DNA from: Sclerurus mexicanus
Lineage: Eukaryota; Chordata; Aves; Passeriformes; Furnariidae
Length of the DNA: 64,000 nucleotides
Assembly: GCA_013396755.1 (NCBI GenBank)
Contig: VWZF01001862.1
Span: 62,001-126,000, forward strand
Reading direction: 5' to 3'
Part shown: positions 25,691 through 39,205 of the stretch, in pieces
Layout: each line of letters begins with the position of its first letter
Position numbering within the stretch: position 1 is the stretch's first letter
Notes under the pieces: model-generated
What the model was told of the DNA's origin: nothing
Seen by the model: only the letters and a program-made list of their open reading frames with translations
Databases searched by the model: none
Program-made: the position numbers and the translations under genes

Positions 25691-25755
25691 GCTAATTAGC
25701 AGAATAAGCTGTAGGAAGTCCAGATTACCATGCAAATGTTAATTAGGTCATAATT
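25691..25755. promoter_or_regulatory. POU octamer plus homeodomain sites, enhancer-like
   Basis: GCTAATTAGC (25691-25700) is a perfect palindromic homeodomain site. ATGCAAAT (25730-25737), the exact POU octamer, is followed one base later by TTAATTAG (25739-25746). POU and homeodomain sites this close are characteristic of developmental enhancers. The element is inferred only, with no gene target in the window. Confidence 0.33.
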
Positions 25756-27780
25756 TATGTTAAGCATTTCTAAGTATAGGAGCACAGAACTACATATAGC
25801 AGCAGCTGAACTTTAGGAGAAAAACTGCATTTGCAACAGCTATTTTTCTATTTAAAGATGAGAGTTACTATGTTTTAATAAATACCAAAGAACCTGTCTT
25901 TAATTGTCCAAAGTCTCCTCTCCCCTTTCTAGCCAGAGTGACACCTCAGCTAAAAGTTCCTCTCTGGCCAGGTATGATGAGAAGCTGGGAGCAGATGATG
26001 AGGTTGCTTCCCAATGCAACAACTCCCAGGTGCCACTAGAGACCTGGGGAAGAGATAACAGCTTTAATTCCTATCAGAGCCAGAACATACAGCCCTGCCA
26101 AGGCAGGAATGCTGGAGCTCTCCCTGTACAGAGCCAACAGAAGCATCAACACTCCTGGAGTCACCTCTTGTTTTTAAAAGTGACTCACTATGGCACATTC
26201 CCAGTGAGAGGGAGAAGGCAGCTGAGAAAGAGGGGAATCCTTTTCAGCATTTGTCCCTTCAGGACATGTCCCTTTCAGCTCCCTTCAGGAATGACACGGG
26301 GATAAAAAATTACAGGGTGTGGGTTTCCTAATCTGTGAGGCAAGAGCATCCTCCAACCTCAAGCTCCTGCTCAGAGGGTTTCACGTTTTTTTGCTGTTTA
26401 CAGGCACAGGTCCTGGCAGTAGATTTTTGTCTGCTGCTGAAGAAGCAGGACCTGCCCCTGTCTGGGGCACACGTGGCCATATGGGTGGCACTGGGGCTCG
26501 TTGTTCCTTGCTGGCCCTTTACTTGAAAGCACCCCTATGCTGCAGCCAGTCTGAGGCAGTGGAGAAGCTGGGTCTGCTTTGGAATTTTATGTGGAACAAC
26601 TACTGAAATAAACAGCTGCAATGACACACTGGAGTGGGATGAAGATAAATTTATTTTGCTGTTTCCACACTCCCACAATTTTTACACCTCCCCACACAAA
26701 TCTGCCCGAGCTGCTTCCACTTTGTTGGTATTATCAAAGGAAGAAAAATAGCACCGGGCTCTGGAGGGAATACCAGCATTAACTCCCCCTACTTCACTTT
26801 GAAGGCCAACATTAATTGTTATTTTCATTTGTTGAACTGCATTTCAATTGATTTTTTTGAGTTGTGTTTATGTTGGGTTTTTTTGAAAGTGGAAAAAATT
26901 AATTAAATGATACAAGAGTTAACAGATGCAATTCTACTTGAAGTCATAAGTCAGCTCTACCTTCTCCAAGCTGTTTCTAAGGTAAACAATGTCAGGTTGG
27001 AAAAAAAAATGATAGTTCAAGCCATAACATCTGACACTTTGGGAGCTACAAATATAATAGGTTTGAAAAAAAAAAGAGAAATAATACAGTCAAGTTTTAC
27101 TCTTCTTTTAGTATGATTTAAGATCCCCACCCTGAAAGAATCAAGGTAGGAAAAACAAGAGAGAAACCCGCAAAAGGACCAAAGAGAATCAAGGGCACTA
27201 AATGAATTTAAACACTTAATTTCCAGCCCGAACAAATAAAGGGGAGGGACACTGAAAGACAGCAGATGACATGGAAAGACAACGCAGTTATTCACCATTC
27301 TTCATAATGCAAAACTGGTGTAAAGCATTAAAGACATCACATGTCAAATTGACTTAGAAGAGTAACTTTTGCAGTGGTATAATTGCTATATGGCAGCTAC
27401 TGGCATTTTACACCAGTAAACACATGTACTTTTATACAGAGCAATTACTTAGTTCCAGGTCACTACACAAGCTTGAGCTGTACTACCAAGAGGTGTAGAA
27501 AACCAGAGAGGGGGAAGCAGGACCCTGTACCCAAGTGCTGCAAAGGAAATAATCCATTGCATGGCCTCAAAATCCAACACCAGGTCCCTGATCCATGGCA
27601 GCAGCTGACAGCAAGGGCTGAAACCCAGACCCTGCTGGCTCTGCCCCTGACCTGAGTCACTTTGTTTAGCAAGCACTCTGCAGTGGGTAAGAGATACCTT
27701 GGGAACATTCTCTCTGTAGAAACCACTGGAAAATGTTAGTTTCCATTTTTCAGAGAGTTGTGTTAAAAAGCATTACTGAT

Positions 27781-28162
27781 TACAGAATCTCCTGAGTTAG
27801 GAGGGACCCACAAGGATCACTGGGTCCAGCTCCCGACCCTGCACAGGACACCCCAAGAATCCCATCCTGTGGCTGAGAGCGTTGTCCAAACACTCCTGGA
27901 GCTCTGTCAGGGTTGATGCTGTGCCCACTGCCCTGGGGAGCCTGTTCAGTGCCCGACCACACTGTGGGTGAAGAACCTTTGCCCAATATCCAACACAACC
28001 CTCTCCTGACACAACCTCAGGCCATTCCCAGTCCCGCCACTGGTCACAGAGCAGAGATCAGTCCTGCCCCTCATGAGACTGTTGAAGACCAAAATGAGGT
28101 CTCCCCTCAGTCTCCTCTTCTCGAGGCTGAACAGACCAAGTGCCCTCAGGTGCTCCTTATAA
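27781..28162 (-). mobile_element. CR1 LINE, 3'-end fragment (younger, songbird-type)
   Basis: The plus strand shows the reverse complement of a CR1 3' end. In order it reads GAGGGACCCACAAGGATCAC, GACACCCCAAGAATCCCATC, GTTGTCCAAACACTCCTGGA, GCCCTGGGGAGCCTGTTC, GGTGAAGAACCTTTGCCC and GGTCTCCCCTCAGTCTCCTC, then GCTGAACAGACCAAGTG. The element is on the minus strand with its 3' end at the low coordinate, where a single CAGAATC-like unit remains of the octamer tail. Only about 380 bases are kept: it is 5'-truncated, as most CR1 copies are, and has no reverse transcriptase. The wording fits CR1 subfamilies common in passerines and supports the organism call. Open frames here are shadows of the repeat. 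Confidence 0.95.
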
Positions 28163-28209
28163 CTGATGTATTTTCTCTGCCGTTCACTGGGGCAATTTAA
28201 ACCCCTCAG

Positions 28210-31200
28210 CTCTGAGGAAACTCCGTATTTCACATTTATTTCCTTAAAAACACAGCACAGTTAATAACTACTATTTCAGTGGAGGTGAGCACAGTCCCTT
28301 GACCTCTGTTTGCAATATCACATTTAAATCACCATGTATCCAGTGGCAGTGTTGATCTCATAGCCCTTCAAGCCAAAATAGCTTTCTTTCACTCTGCCTA
28401 TACGTTTTTCAGGGCAGAGATGCAATCGATACACGCAAAGGAGTCTGAGGAACCCAAGAGGAACAAGAATAGTTTTTGTGGAATTGATGTCGCCGTGCAT
28501 CCATTAGCCCCACTCAGTAATTAGGAAATTAAAAGTGTCTGATTGCTCCCCTCTACTGCAGGTCACCCCTGAGGCCCTAATGTTGGCTTTAGATGCTAAT
28601 TAAGAGTTTGCTGACTGCTGCCAGGGCACAGGCTACAAACACCAGCAGAAATCCTGTTCTAAGTCCCTGACTTATTATGAACAAATGCATGTCCTTCTCC
28701 GTAGGGGATACTTTCAGGAGTACCTAAGCCTCAGGTTTATCACCACAGTTTGTAAGGCAATAGCTTGGCTATGCACAGATACTTCACTTTGATACCACTT
28801 TCCTTCTTTCAGAGAATAAAATTTGGTTCAGATCAATAAACCAGGGCACTCCATATTATGCTTACTCACAGGCGTGAGTCAGTCAATACTAAATTTTAGC
28901 TATACCCTTTAATAATTGTTGATTACATTATTTATTAACAAAATCTGAAAAACTAACACGAACACAAATGTCTGCAATTAAGACAATGCTTAAAATACTG
29001 AATTTTGGTCTTATAAGCCTCTAAGGTGATATAATGGCTAAAAACTAGTCTACACTGAACACCTGAGTGCAGAAATCAACAAGATTTGCAATCAACACAT
29101 GTTTGATGCTGGAGCAACACAGAAGCTATCCCAGCTAGGGAAGCAGGGTACCAAACCAACACAGCATACAGTGAGCACGTCCTGATGCACCTGGTTGGCT
29201 CTGGAGCACAAACAGGCTCCAATGAGGACACCTCTTTTCTCCTTTGTATTGAGTGGACATGCCTACAATCTTCTTTTTATGGGAGGGGGATATTCAGAGA
29301 ACTAAGACCCATTGAAATGAAACCTCGATGCAACTCCATCTTTTAAACTAAATGCCTGAAAACTCTGAAAACTCACTGTGGCTGAAAACCACAGTAAGTA
29401 CAAACCTGCATCTGGGTACCCAAACCCTTGTGTCCCAGGGGGTGTCTTTGGATATCAGATAAATTAGTCTTAAGCTCAGATGACTGTATCTGTTATCCTA
29501 AGTACAGACCATTAAAGACAGATTAAAGTATTTTCTTCTGCAATTATAGAGAAATTATTATAGAATATCAGACCGATTGCTACACCTAATTCATTACCCC
29601 AATAGCAAATTGGCTTTGAAAGGGTACAGAAAGTACTGTGGGAATGAACAACATGAAAACCTGCACAGCGCAAGTGACCCATGAAAGCAAGTTCAACACA
29701 ATAAACAGGAAATAAATCTGCTGGGAATAGACCAAAAATGTTACTAAAAAAGTCAGAACAAGTAGTTTGCAATTGATGCAATAGCAAAGGGGACACCAGG
29801 ACAGAGAGAGGACAAGGTACAAACTAAGGACAGTCTTTGCCTCACAATTTCAGATAATCACAAGCACAGTGCACCAAAACTCACAAAGAACAGAAAAATG
29901 AATGTGGAAATAATCAGGGCATGAAACAAGAGCCTTAATAAGACTTTTGGCTGCACATATAAACTTCAATGATTACATCTTAGATGGCTGATGAAGCATG
30001 ATTCAGACATGGGCAGGATGACACAAGCTGAAGATGACACTCATGTTACAGGCAGGATGAAAATATTCACAGTGGACAACACTGGAAGCTGAGATTTGAC
30101 ACAATGAGGAGTCCTGCTGCAGCCACGATAAGAGAAGTTTGTGCCAGCTATATTGTATCAGACTTAAAAGCCAGATGACAGGAACATCAGGGACACAGGT
30201 GCAGATTTCAGTGCAGGCATCACTAGGACTTGCAGCAGAGATGTGAAATAAAGATTTGAATAGCTACATTACACTGGTAAAGTGAGGGTTACAAGCTAAA
30301 AAAGTATCCAAATATATCTACAGTTGTTTTTACTAAGTCTTTAATCTGTTGTTTAGTTTTTTTTGGAACCCCAGAATATCGCTGATAGACTGACACATTG
30401 CAAAGTTGTTCTGTAGCTTTGGCTTAGTCTTATTTAAGATCACTGCATCCTTTTTCCCTTTTGACTACCCAAATGCTCCTTTGTCACCTGCAGACCCAGT
30501 TACAGACCACTCGCTCTTGTGGACCTGAACAAAAGCTGTCATAACAAATTTTCTACCTCAGTGGAAGAGATTAATTTGCCCTGGTTAAGATGAAATGTCC
30601 TGATTAAGCATTTACTCCTTTCTGATGGGTCACTTGGTTCATCCGAAATCCCTCACATGAGCCATCAATGGATTTCATTTTTCAAAGGTGCTTTTATCTA
30701 TAATCCCAGAACACAGTTATCTACTGCCCTAAGTCTTTTGGGTAGTGCTGGTAAAATGCCACTGAATCACTGTGGTCTTACTCAATGCCTCCATCCTGCT
30801 GAGGGAGTAACACTGAGATTAAAACTCAGGCAAGAGCCAGCTGCTTATTTGGGAAAGATCTCCTCTGATACAAGACCAGCAACTTCTTCCATCACCTTTT
30901 TCTTGCCAGCTTTGCTGTCTGAATTCCAATGTTTGCACCACCTCATCATTCCATGATCTTCTGGAAGCAGTGCCTCCTTCATGGCTTTGTTTGCTCTCCC
31001 ACACACTTCCCTGCAGCCCATCCCAGCTGATAGAATCTGCCTTGCTCTGCCACCCTGATTTCCATACTGTTAGTACAGGTTCTGAGCTCTGACTTCGACA
31101 GGAAAACCTACAGGAAACAATAATTCTATGCTAAAAGATACATTAAAAAATATGCAGAGAATGGTCAGAACAACTCACATTGATGTCAATATCTCAAAAA

Positions 31201-32900
31201 AATTAAAGGTGACAATACTCCCCTTCAAAAATATCAACTAAAATTAAATATCTCTGTAACTGGATTTTTTTATTTGAATTTTCTCTAAGTGTTTTCAGGT
31301 ACACAGTTTTCCTCAAGAGGAAGTCTAACAAGGCAAGTCTGAACTGATTTAAAAAGATGTACTTTCATTAGCAGGTGATTTACTACAGCAGAACGTGTGT
31401 TAGATCCAGCAGTAAAAGCAAATTAATTGAACCAAAAATACTTTAGGAAGAAGCAATCTGAGTTATCAGGTGCTAGTAATCAAAAAAGATTAATACAGGG
31501 ATATTCATGACCTCTACCCATAAATAACCATAAAGAAAACTTTTCTCTCTTCAGAAAATTAATTCACGAGAGCCTCAAAAACTGTAATTAGTATTCATTT
31601 AGCTGATGGTACACTTAGATAAGATGTACATAAAATGGTTTCAGACTTTAGGGGAAACAGACAGCTACACACACCAATTAACAGATTTTTAAAAGACCTG
31701 GAGATAAGTAATTAATTAGAGAAACATAGGCAATAAAGGCACTCCAGCAGAGGAGGTTGGTGGCTGTGCAAGCAAGAGCCAAGGAATCACTGGAAACAGG
31801 CTGAGGGATGGCAGAAGAGCAGACCCTTTACCCCACAGCATTCCACTTGCCACTCCAGGAGCAAGAGGGATCAGCTCATCTCAACTGAATTGAGCAGAGA
31901 CCCCAAGCTCATTGAGACTTATTTTTAGGAAATCTTTTTGTCACCTGGTAGCACATGCCCTGTACAGCTTCAGCTTTGAGCAGCAGAGTCACCTGGCAGT
32001 CATTCTGCTGGCAAAGAGGTGCTGAGGAACAAGGCAGGCTTGGGACAAAGGCACAGAGCGAGCAGAGCAGAGCCCCTTGTCAGGGCACTTCCCTGGCCCA
32101 GGAGTAGAAAAGGAAAACTCTTCTCCTCTTATTCAGGCCAGGACATAATTGTGACTTTCACATGCTCAGCTTCACTGCACCTCTACTCCCTGACCTAGAG
32201 GCCCTGCAACAATAGATGGATCTTAATTTTGTTCCATTCTCCATCAAAATCTCTGGAAGACTTCTTTCATCTTGCTTTGAAGTAGATATTTTTAATGAAC
32301 TGTTTACCAGCCAAGTCTAATTGAGCAGCATAACTACAGCAACTTGAAAAACCACTCAGAACAACTCCAGAGATGGGAAATGACTGCAAGCCAAAATTTG
32401 CAAACGTGAGCAAATGAAGACCTTTTTAAAAAGGCTCCTGATGTCAGTGAATCTGTCATTCCTCCTCCTTTACCAAGTGTGCCCTTGTTCACCATGAAAT
32501 TATGCAGCATTTACCATCCAAAACCAGCTTTCCTTTCTAAGACCTGTCTGGGCTGCAGTTATGAACGGGTGTCATAATGACACAAAAATGTAATGTAACA
32601 GTTGTAACAAAGGCAAATCTAAGGAATGGCAGAGTTTTAATATTTCAATAAGGTTAAAGCAGGAGTGTTAAATTATTTACATTGAGGAATAAGATATAAG
32701 CACTAGAGCAATATCACATCCATACTCATATCTTTACACATGTAGAGGTGATATCTATGTGATAAATTGCAGGAGCATGAGGTAAATTAATTTACTATGC
32801 ACTTTGATCACAATACCCTCTCCTGGCCTACTAATCCATTTCCCAGCAGACTTGCTCTAACATCCCAAATCACAAAACACTTTCAGTGCTGCCATTAAGA
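28210..32900. other. non-coding stretch, no gene seen
   Basis: Unique, AT-rich sequence with few and short ORFs; 31.0-33.3 kb has none over 60 codons. No repeat family, RNA gene or CpG enrichment is seen. Confidence 0.6.
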
Positions 32901-32941
32901 ACAATGTCTCAGTCTTTTTTTTTTTCCTCCTCTCCTCACAG

Positions 32942-32986
32942 GTGTGGAAGTTCCCTCCCCTTGAAAAATTAAGAAATATAAATTAA
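32942..32986 (+). other. candidate terminal exon after very strong acceptor
   Basis: A T12 run and CCTCCTCTCCTCACAG (AG at 32940-32941) form one of the strongest-looking acceptors in the window. Fourteen open codons (VWKFPPLEKLRNIN) follow before TAA at 32984-32986; the other two frames close sooner. The peptide is not recognised. A T-rich run before CAG can mimic an acceptor, so this is a low call. Confidence 0.12.
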
Positions 32987-33399
32987 GTTAGGGGAACGCA
33001 TACTTATGAAACCTTTATATGCTCCACTCCTCCATATTACATAACTACATAAGAGACTTATAAAGAGAAAATATCTACAAATACTGACAGCTGGGCAAGA
33101 TGCTGTGATGTCTGCATGTTTCTGGTGGAAGGGGGAAAATTAATAAAGAACAGATGTCTAACTTTTCAACTATGATGATTTAATATTGCTAATAAAGAAA
33201 TAATACATATCCATATATAAATTCCTGGAAAAGCACTAATAGTTAAATCTAATCTACAAATGTGCTCACAATCTGACATTTTAAGGCTATAGACTATTAT
33301 GCCATAAAAATGCTAATTAATATATCTATCACTGCCAGAAGTGTGATGGAACCAAAATGTTTGGCAAGCTTATTGTAAAGAAAACCTGTTACTACCTCA

Positions 33400-33545
33400 A
33401 ATCCCCAGGCGCGGCTACCTACCAGGAGCAGAGGAGCAGCCTCTCTGCCAGGCTCCGGGCATCACGCACAGGAGAGGTGCTGCCAGGCTGGAGGCTCCGA
33501 GGGCAGGAGATTTACCCCTCTGCCCACCAGGCTGCCAAACACCTG
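33400..33545. other. small GC-rich island
   Basis: About 145 bases of GC-rich sequence with around six CpGs, set in very AT-rich DNA with sharp borders. It contains imperfect CAGGCT/CAGGAG units. The origin is unknown: no repeat family is recognised and the 63-codon frame through it has no domain. Confidence 0.4.
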
Positions 33546-34219
33546 TAAATCCAAGTCATGATCTACCACAAAGCTGAACTAACTATAAACTCAAGTGTTA
33601 TTTACCAGAAGATCACCATGTGGATTGATTTTATGGATTGGAAGCTTCTGAATCTTACCACACACACAGAAGGGTAGAGTGCCTGAAGCCCCTCTGGAAG
33701 AAATCCATATGAATGTGGGGAATGCAAAGCAGGAAATGAGGTGGCTTTCAGTAAAGCTATGGGTGGAAAGCTATGTTCTGGACATACAAGCACTGCCTTC
33801 CCCCAGTTTACCATGGCTTTGTTTACAGCATGAATTGCACTTACTCAAATATTAAATATTGACAGAAACAGTCATGGTGGATTTAATGACACTTTGGGCT
33901 CTTTCTGTGCTTGTGTCGATACATATACTTTAGAATTTGTTACAGGAATCATAATTCCAAATGTAATAAGAAAAACATTTCTAGAGAAGAAAAAAGCCAG
34001 ATAATTGATACTGTTCTCAGGTTTCATACATTTGCCCTTTATGATTTTAAGTACTTCAATTGGAAAACATTATCCTTGTGAGCACTGATGTCTACCTAGC
34101 TATGGCCACCAGAACACAGCAGGTAAAAATACTTTTTTGGGGTGAGGGTAGACAGATAACAAAACAAATAAAGAAAAATCAGGGAATTTCAGAAGTATTT
34201 CCAGTCCATGGAGTGGGTG

Positions 34220-34780
34220 CATACAACCCAAAGGAATGGCAGAAGCCATGTGCCTGCAGCGGCACCTTGCAGTCCCCCAGGGAAGCAGGGGCTTTGCCTG
34301 GTGGTGGCAGGAGCCATGGAAGATGTTTGCTCTGGGTCCACAGCTCACCAGCACCCCTTACAGCCTGACAGAGCTGTGCCCTGAGGGCAGACAAAGCCAG
34401 TCTGCCCTGGGGGCTGTAGGGACAGCAAACATGGAGAATTAGTGTGTGTTGAGCCCCTGCATTGCTGTGGGGTTGCTGCTGCTGCCCCAGCCAGGGCAGC
34501 TGCTGACACACCTTGCCACTGCAGCTGCAAAGAGATGTCTTTACTGCTCTCTGGGGAGCTGCAGAAATTCTCTGTGAAAGAAAAAACATCTGAAGAAGGC
34601 AGCAACATCCATTTCCTCTGGCCAGGGCAGCAGCAGGGATTTTCTGCTGCCCCTTACAATGCTGTTCCCGCTGCTTTGGTCCGTGACAAGCCACGGTCCC
34701 ACGGGAAACATCTCGTTCCAGACTGGCACTTGTACAATGAGGAAAGATGCTCTCAGCAACAGCACAACTGAAAACATTTC
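34220..34780. other. GC-rich block with overlapping chance ORFs
   Basis: Rich in CAG/CTG words (GCTGCTGCTGCCCC, GCAGCAGCAGGG). Frames of 171 codons (minus, 34179-34694) and 109 codons (plus, 34442-34771) overlap, which indicates low stop density and not a gene. No protein family is recognised and the borders are undefined. Confidence 0.45.
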
Positions 34781-36589
34781 AGTCTTCATCAGGACAGCAG
34801 CAATAGAGCCAGACCCCAAACCCTTGTGATGATTTCAACAACTGGCTGCAAGACCTGCTCATGCTGATGGGAAACTCTTGGCAAAGTTACCCATGAGAGT
34901 GACTAAAACTTTGCTGCTCTAGACATCCCACTATGGAATATATTGAGCAGACAAGAAGTAACGGAAGATAAAGGACAATGTTATGCAAAGAAAGTGAGTG
35001 AAACCAGCTCTGTGCACTAAAAATGGGCCTTTGCACTCCATACAGAGGCTTGCAGTGAATATTCCTACACCACAGAGAACATAAAGGTTAGACATGCCTG
35101 GCCACACACATATCCACACATTCTCATTCTGGGAGATGATACATTGTCCCCTTCCTCTAGCCTCCTTAAAGTGTAATGAAAGGAAATGTATAAAATAACA
35201 GCAGCCATAAATAAGCAGGCTTTGCAGCAGAACAAAATTAAGCCTCCTTTTCTTACAGCATCTTTCCCAAACTTCCCATTTACAGAAGACAGACATGCTT
35301 CAGACAAAAGAGGGCGTCCAAAACTGGGTGGACTTTCATTCATGTCAAAAGAAATAAGAGAAGTAGGCAGAGAGTGATACAATCCAGCATAAAACCCCAT
35401 GATTTTATGTTAAACAAAAAAAAGAAATTAGCATCCTTGCATCCTGAAAATGTTAAGCAGAATTTTTATAGGATAGCACCATTACCTTCTGCAGCTACAA
35501 TTCACAGGATGTTTCTCAAAACTACATCACAAAGTACTTGAGCATTCACAGCATCCAGTAGCTGCCTCTATAATTTATGAGCACCATCCTATGCAAATCA
35601 TTGGAAAAAAAAAATTGACAGATCTGAGGGGCTGTTTGTTGTTTAATCTCAGTTTGTCATGATTCAAAGAGAACTATGTGAAAATACAAGGAACATCATC
35701 CGTAATGGTAACAAAAAAAAGATTCTTAGACCTTTTTAGTTGTTTTCTAAGACACATAAATAATCAGCTCTTTGTCAGCTATGAAATGAATCTACATTTT
35801 CTATTCCACAAGAAGGGCCGTCAAAACCAATCCAAAGTGTTTCACACCCCATTCTATTTCTGATAGCAGAAAGTTGGGCCTCTAGGATTTGACAGCTACA
35901 GATCATCCACTGAGCTGGGTAACAACATGGAAAGACATCACAGAACTGGGCTGGGCCTTCTACAAACATCACACACAAGGCTTTGGAAAGAGGTTTGTGC
36001 TTTGTGCTGCTCAAAAAACCCAAAAATCCCTTGGTGGGGTAGGTTGACCCTGGCTGGATGCCAAGTGCCCACCAAAGCTGCTCCATCACTCAACCCCTCT
36101 TTCCTTCTGTTTAACCCAAATTGGGATCCTGCTAAAACTGGTGTGTTCCTAACAGAAGTTTGGGATTTTTTTTTTTACGCATATTTCTCTAAAGGTCTCC
36201 TGGCACATAACCCCCAACTTCTTTACTCTAAGTCCTAATACTTCAAAGTGAATGTGTCCACACAGGAACCCACTACAATTCTCTCCACCCTCCCAAGAAC
36301 CTGCAATGAAAAAGGCACAATTAGATACAGTTTAAGTAACCACTGGAGTCAATGATTAATCTTGGACTGCACAGAACTTCACCACTGATAGACACACATG
36401 CTTTCTCTGGAAGAGAACTGAGGTGCTGTGCACATCAGAGCTGGGTTTACATAAAAATGACAAAAGCAGATGCTATCACTGAGTAAAGAAACTCATTTCT
36501 GATACTTTGTTAAAAGAACTCCTAAAGCATCTCTCAAAATAAAGCGATATTGCAGTCTGCGTTTCCTCAAGGACAGCAATACAACTGCT

Positions 36590-37300
36590 GCAGATGTACA
36601 TTAGAGGAGGAGGAGTGTTGGTGTCTGACACGGATAGCTGTCACCCTGACAGCGAAACATTAAATTCGCAGAGGTCTCGAGATGGCTGAAGTCAGCGAAA
36701 CACCATTGCTGCAGACAAACACGGTTTGTTAAAGCTTTGCTTCCCCTCCTGCTTCCTTCGGAAAGGACCAAGAGAGGCCACGATCAGGGCTCTGCTGGGG
36801 CTGCTGCAGCCTTGGCTTCCTCCAAAGCTCAGGGAGGGAGGCAGGGAAGGCACAGGACAAGCCCTGTGTCCAAACACAGCAGAATGGCAGAGAGGCTGTG
36901 CCTCCTGCACCGCATGGAGAATTCGCTGGCAGAGATTCAGCTTTCCTCTGAAAGAAGGAAACCAGCCAAGGCGTGCCCTTCCCAGGGGCAAAAGTTTGCA
37001 AGAAGTTGTTTTCATAATACACATCCTTTGCCTGTTGAAGCCTCCCTTTCCCATGCGTTTAGCTCTCAGTGACCAGCATCTGCCACCACCCTCAGGTCTC
37101 AGCTCTGCACACTCAGCCTCAGGGGCAGGTTTCACACCTGTCCTGGCCATCTCCTCTCTCCTGGGCAGGGTTAGGGTTGTCTCAAAGCCCATCCATCTTT
37201 CCATAAAGCACCACCTTATCCAGGGACACCAGGAGCAACAGGCTGGCTTTTTATGCTGTCTCATCGCAAGTGAAAGAGAAAAACCCTGATGTTCCATCCT
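36590..37300. other. GC-rich block with two antiparallel long ORFs
   Basis: A 201-codon minus frame (36692-37297) and a 187-codon plus frame (36726-37289) mirror each other almost exactly. This happens when one segment has few stop codons in complementary frames. Neither product shows a known domain, signal peptide or repeat; both are rich in Arg, Pro, Ser and Cys, as expected for translated GC-rich non-coding DNA. No splice borders or polyadenylation signal frame them. Confidence 0.45.
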
Positions 37301-37485
37301 TGCTCTTTTAGTTATTTATTCAAATGGAAAACTGAAGGCATATTGGAAGTTGCCAGCCATGTCTTAACTAAACAGCTCTACTTTGGGAAGAAGGATGAAG
37401 GGTCAACCCCCACAGCACAACACGGCTTCTGATTAGAGATACTCTGAATTAAATTTAAGGAAAGAAGCAGTACCATCTCTAGGCT

Positions 37486-37503
37486 TTTTTATTTATTTAT
37501 TTA
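37486..37503. repeat. (TTTA)n microsatellite, about 4 units
   Basis: TTTTATTTATTTATTTA read directly, preceded by a short T run. Confidence 0.8.
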
Positions 37504-37509
37504 ATCTGG

Positions 37510-39200
37510 TTTTCTCTTTACTGCTCTTTCAGTGTTTATAAATTTGTCAAATTGTTTCAGATTTTTTTCCCCCAGTTAGAAGAACAATCAAGTTGTTCTA
37601 AACTAATTTCAAAATGTAAATACTGCACCAAGCCAACGCTTGATATCTTGCTTTGGCTGTCATATAAAAAAATTATATTATTTACACTGCTTTAGTCACA
37701 CAACAAAAGGAACACTGCAAAATGTAGACTGTTACCCTGCATTCCATCAAACTACAAAAATAAACAAAGAATTGTCACAATAGAAAATTTGCTACAATTA
37801 CTCAAGTACATGAAAGCTTATCACCACAAGAGATTCAATGAGCATTTTTTACATCAATTCATCAGTACAGATGGAATCAAGTCCCGGTTTGAGTCTCTAA
37901 GGCCTCTGAATACCTTCTGCAAGCCAGGCAGTGGGCATCAGCTGACGCTCAGGCACCTTTTCATTGCACGAGAGGAAAAGCATCCTCTGGAAAAGATCCC
38001 TTGCCAGGACTCCTCAGTCCAAACAGGTGCCCCCCATCTGGACTGGGGCACTGGATTCATGCTGTGCCTCTATGAAAGTGATGCCTAAAGTCCTGACAGG
38101 GAACAAGAACACTGGTCAATAATTACATAACCTCTGAGCTTCTGTGTTATCAAAAGAAAGATTAATTATGAAGAAGACCTTCCCCCACCTTGGAGCTCCC
38201 CTAAAGTGACTTCCAAAAAGTGACAAGTTAAACTTCTGCTGTCCAAAAATGGCCATTAGTGGGGAGGGACATGCAGGACCCTGTGACAGCATCTGTCCCA
38301 AGTGAGTGTGTTCCCACACCTTTGGCTGGACCAAACAAGACATCATTTACAGCTTATTTTCCATTCAGAATTCCCAGGGCACAGTCCTCTTTTGGGACAG
38401 CTCTTCTTGGTCTATGCCCAGATCAATCTGTGTTTTTAGAAGAAACCAAGAGATAAGGCAGGCATTTTTTGCAGTTATAGCAAATGAAACTCTGAATTTT
38501 TTTGCCTTTAAGAAAAGACATTTATCTTGACACAAGTGTTTGTGCTGCTGTAGTTGGTCTGCAAGTGCACTGAGATAACAGTGGGCAGCTATTTGCATCT
38601 CAGACTCATTTCAAAAAATCCACTGAGTTCTGCAGAATCCACATTACTGCCCGTGAAGGACTGGAATCACAGCACTAAACTCCAGTGGGGACCAGAGTCT
38701 TCAAGTGACAAACACAGTTAAGGAGGAGCTTTTTTGTCCTGAGCACAATCTTTTCATCTCTTGAAGGAAGCAGCAAGTCCAAAGCTCCACATTTGAAGCA
38801 AACCCTGCACTGCCTGCTCAGCTGAGAGCCTGGACATGGGAAACACTCATTGCAGCAGCACAACTTGTTTGTCAATTGAGCAGCAGTAAGTGGACCTGAA
38901 GGCTCTCTGCACCTCACAGCTGGGGCAGTCTGATAGATTACAGCTTAACCACCACCAAGGTTGAAGCCAGTGTGAAGTTGGCTTACAGCAAAGCACTTGA
39001 TTCCACAAAAAGACAGAGCTGAGCAGCTCCATGATCCATCACCCGGCTCATAGCAACACTTGTGCTTGCACATCAAGCCATTCCAGGGACAGAGCACCAG
39101 GGATGGGACACCTGCTCTGGGTACCAGCTGGGAGGACGGTGCCTGGCAGCCACCAGCCTCACCTAGACAGGCTGAGTCAGGAACTGATTAAAAACCCTCA
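37510..39200. other. non-coding stretch, no gene seen
   Basis: Unique sequence with short ORFs (at most 99 codons) lacking domains or splice support. No repeat family is recognised. Confidence 0.55.
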
Positions 39201-39205
39201 CTTGT

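Noticed and set aside
34179..34694. 171-codon minus-strand ORF
   Set aside because: Lies in a GC-rich CAG/CTG block with competing plus-strand frames; the product is low-complexity and unrecognised.
37166..37178. Telomere-like GGTTAGGGTT
   Set aside because: Less than two TTAGGG units; no array.
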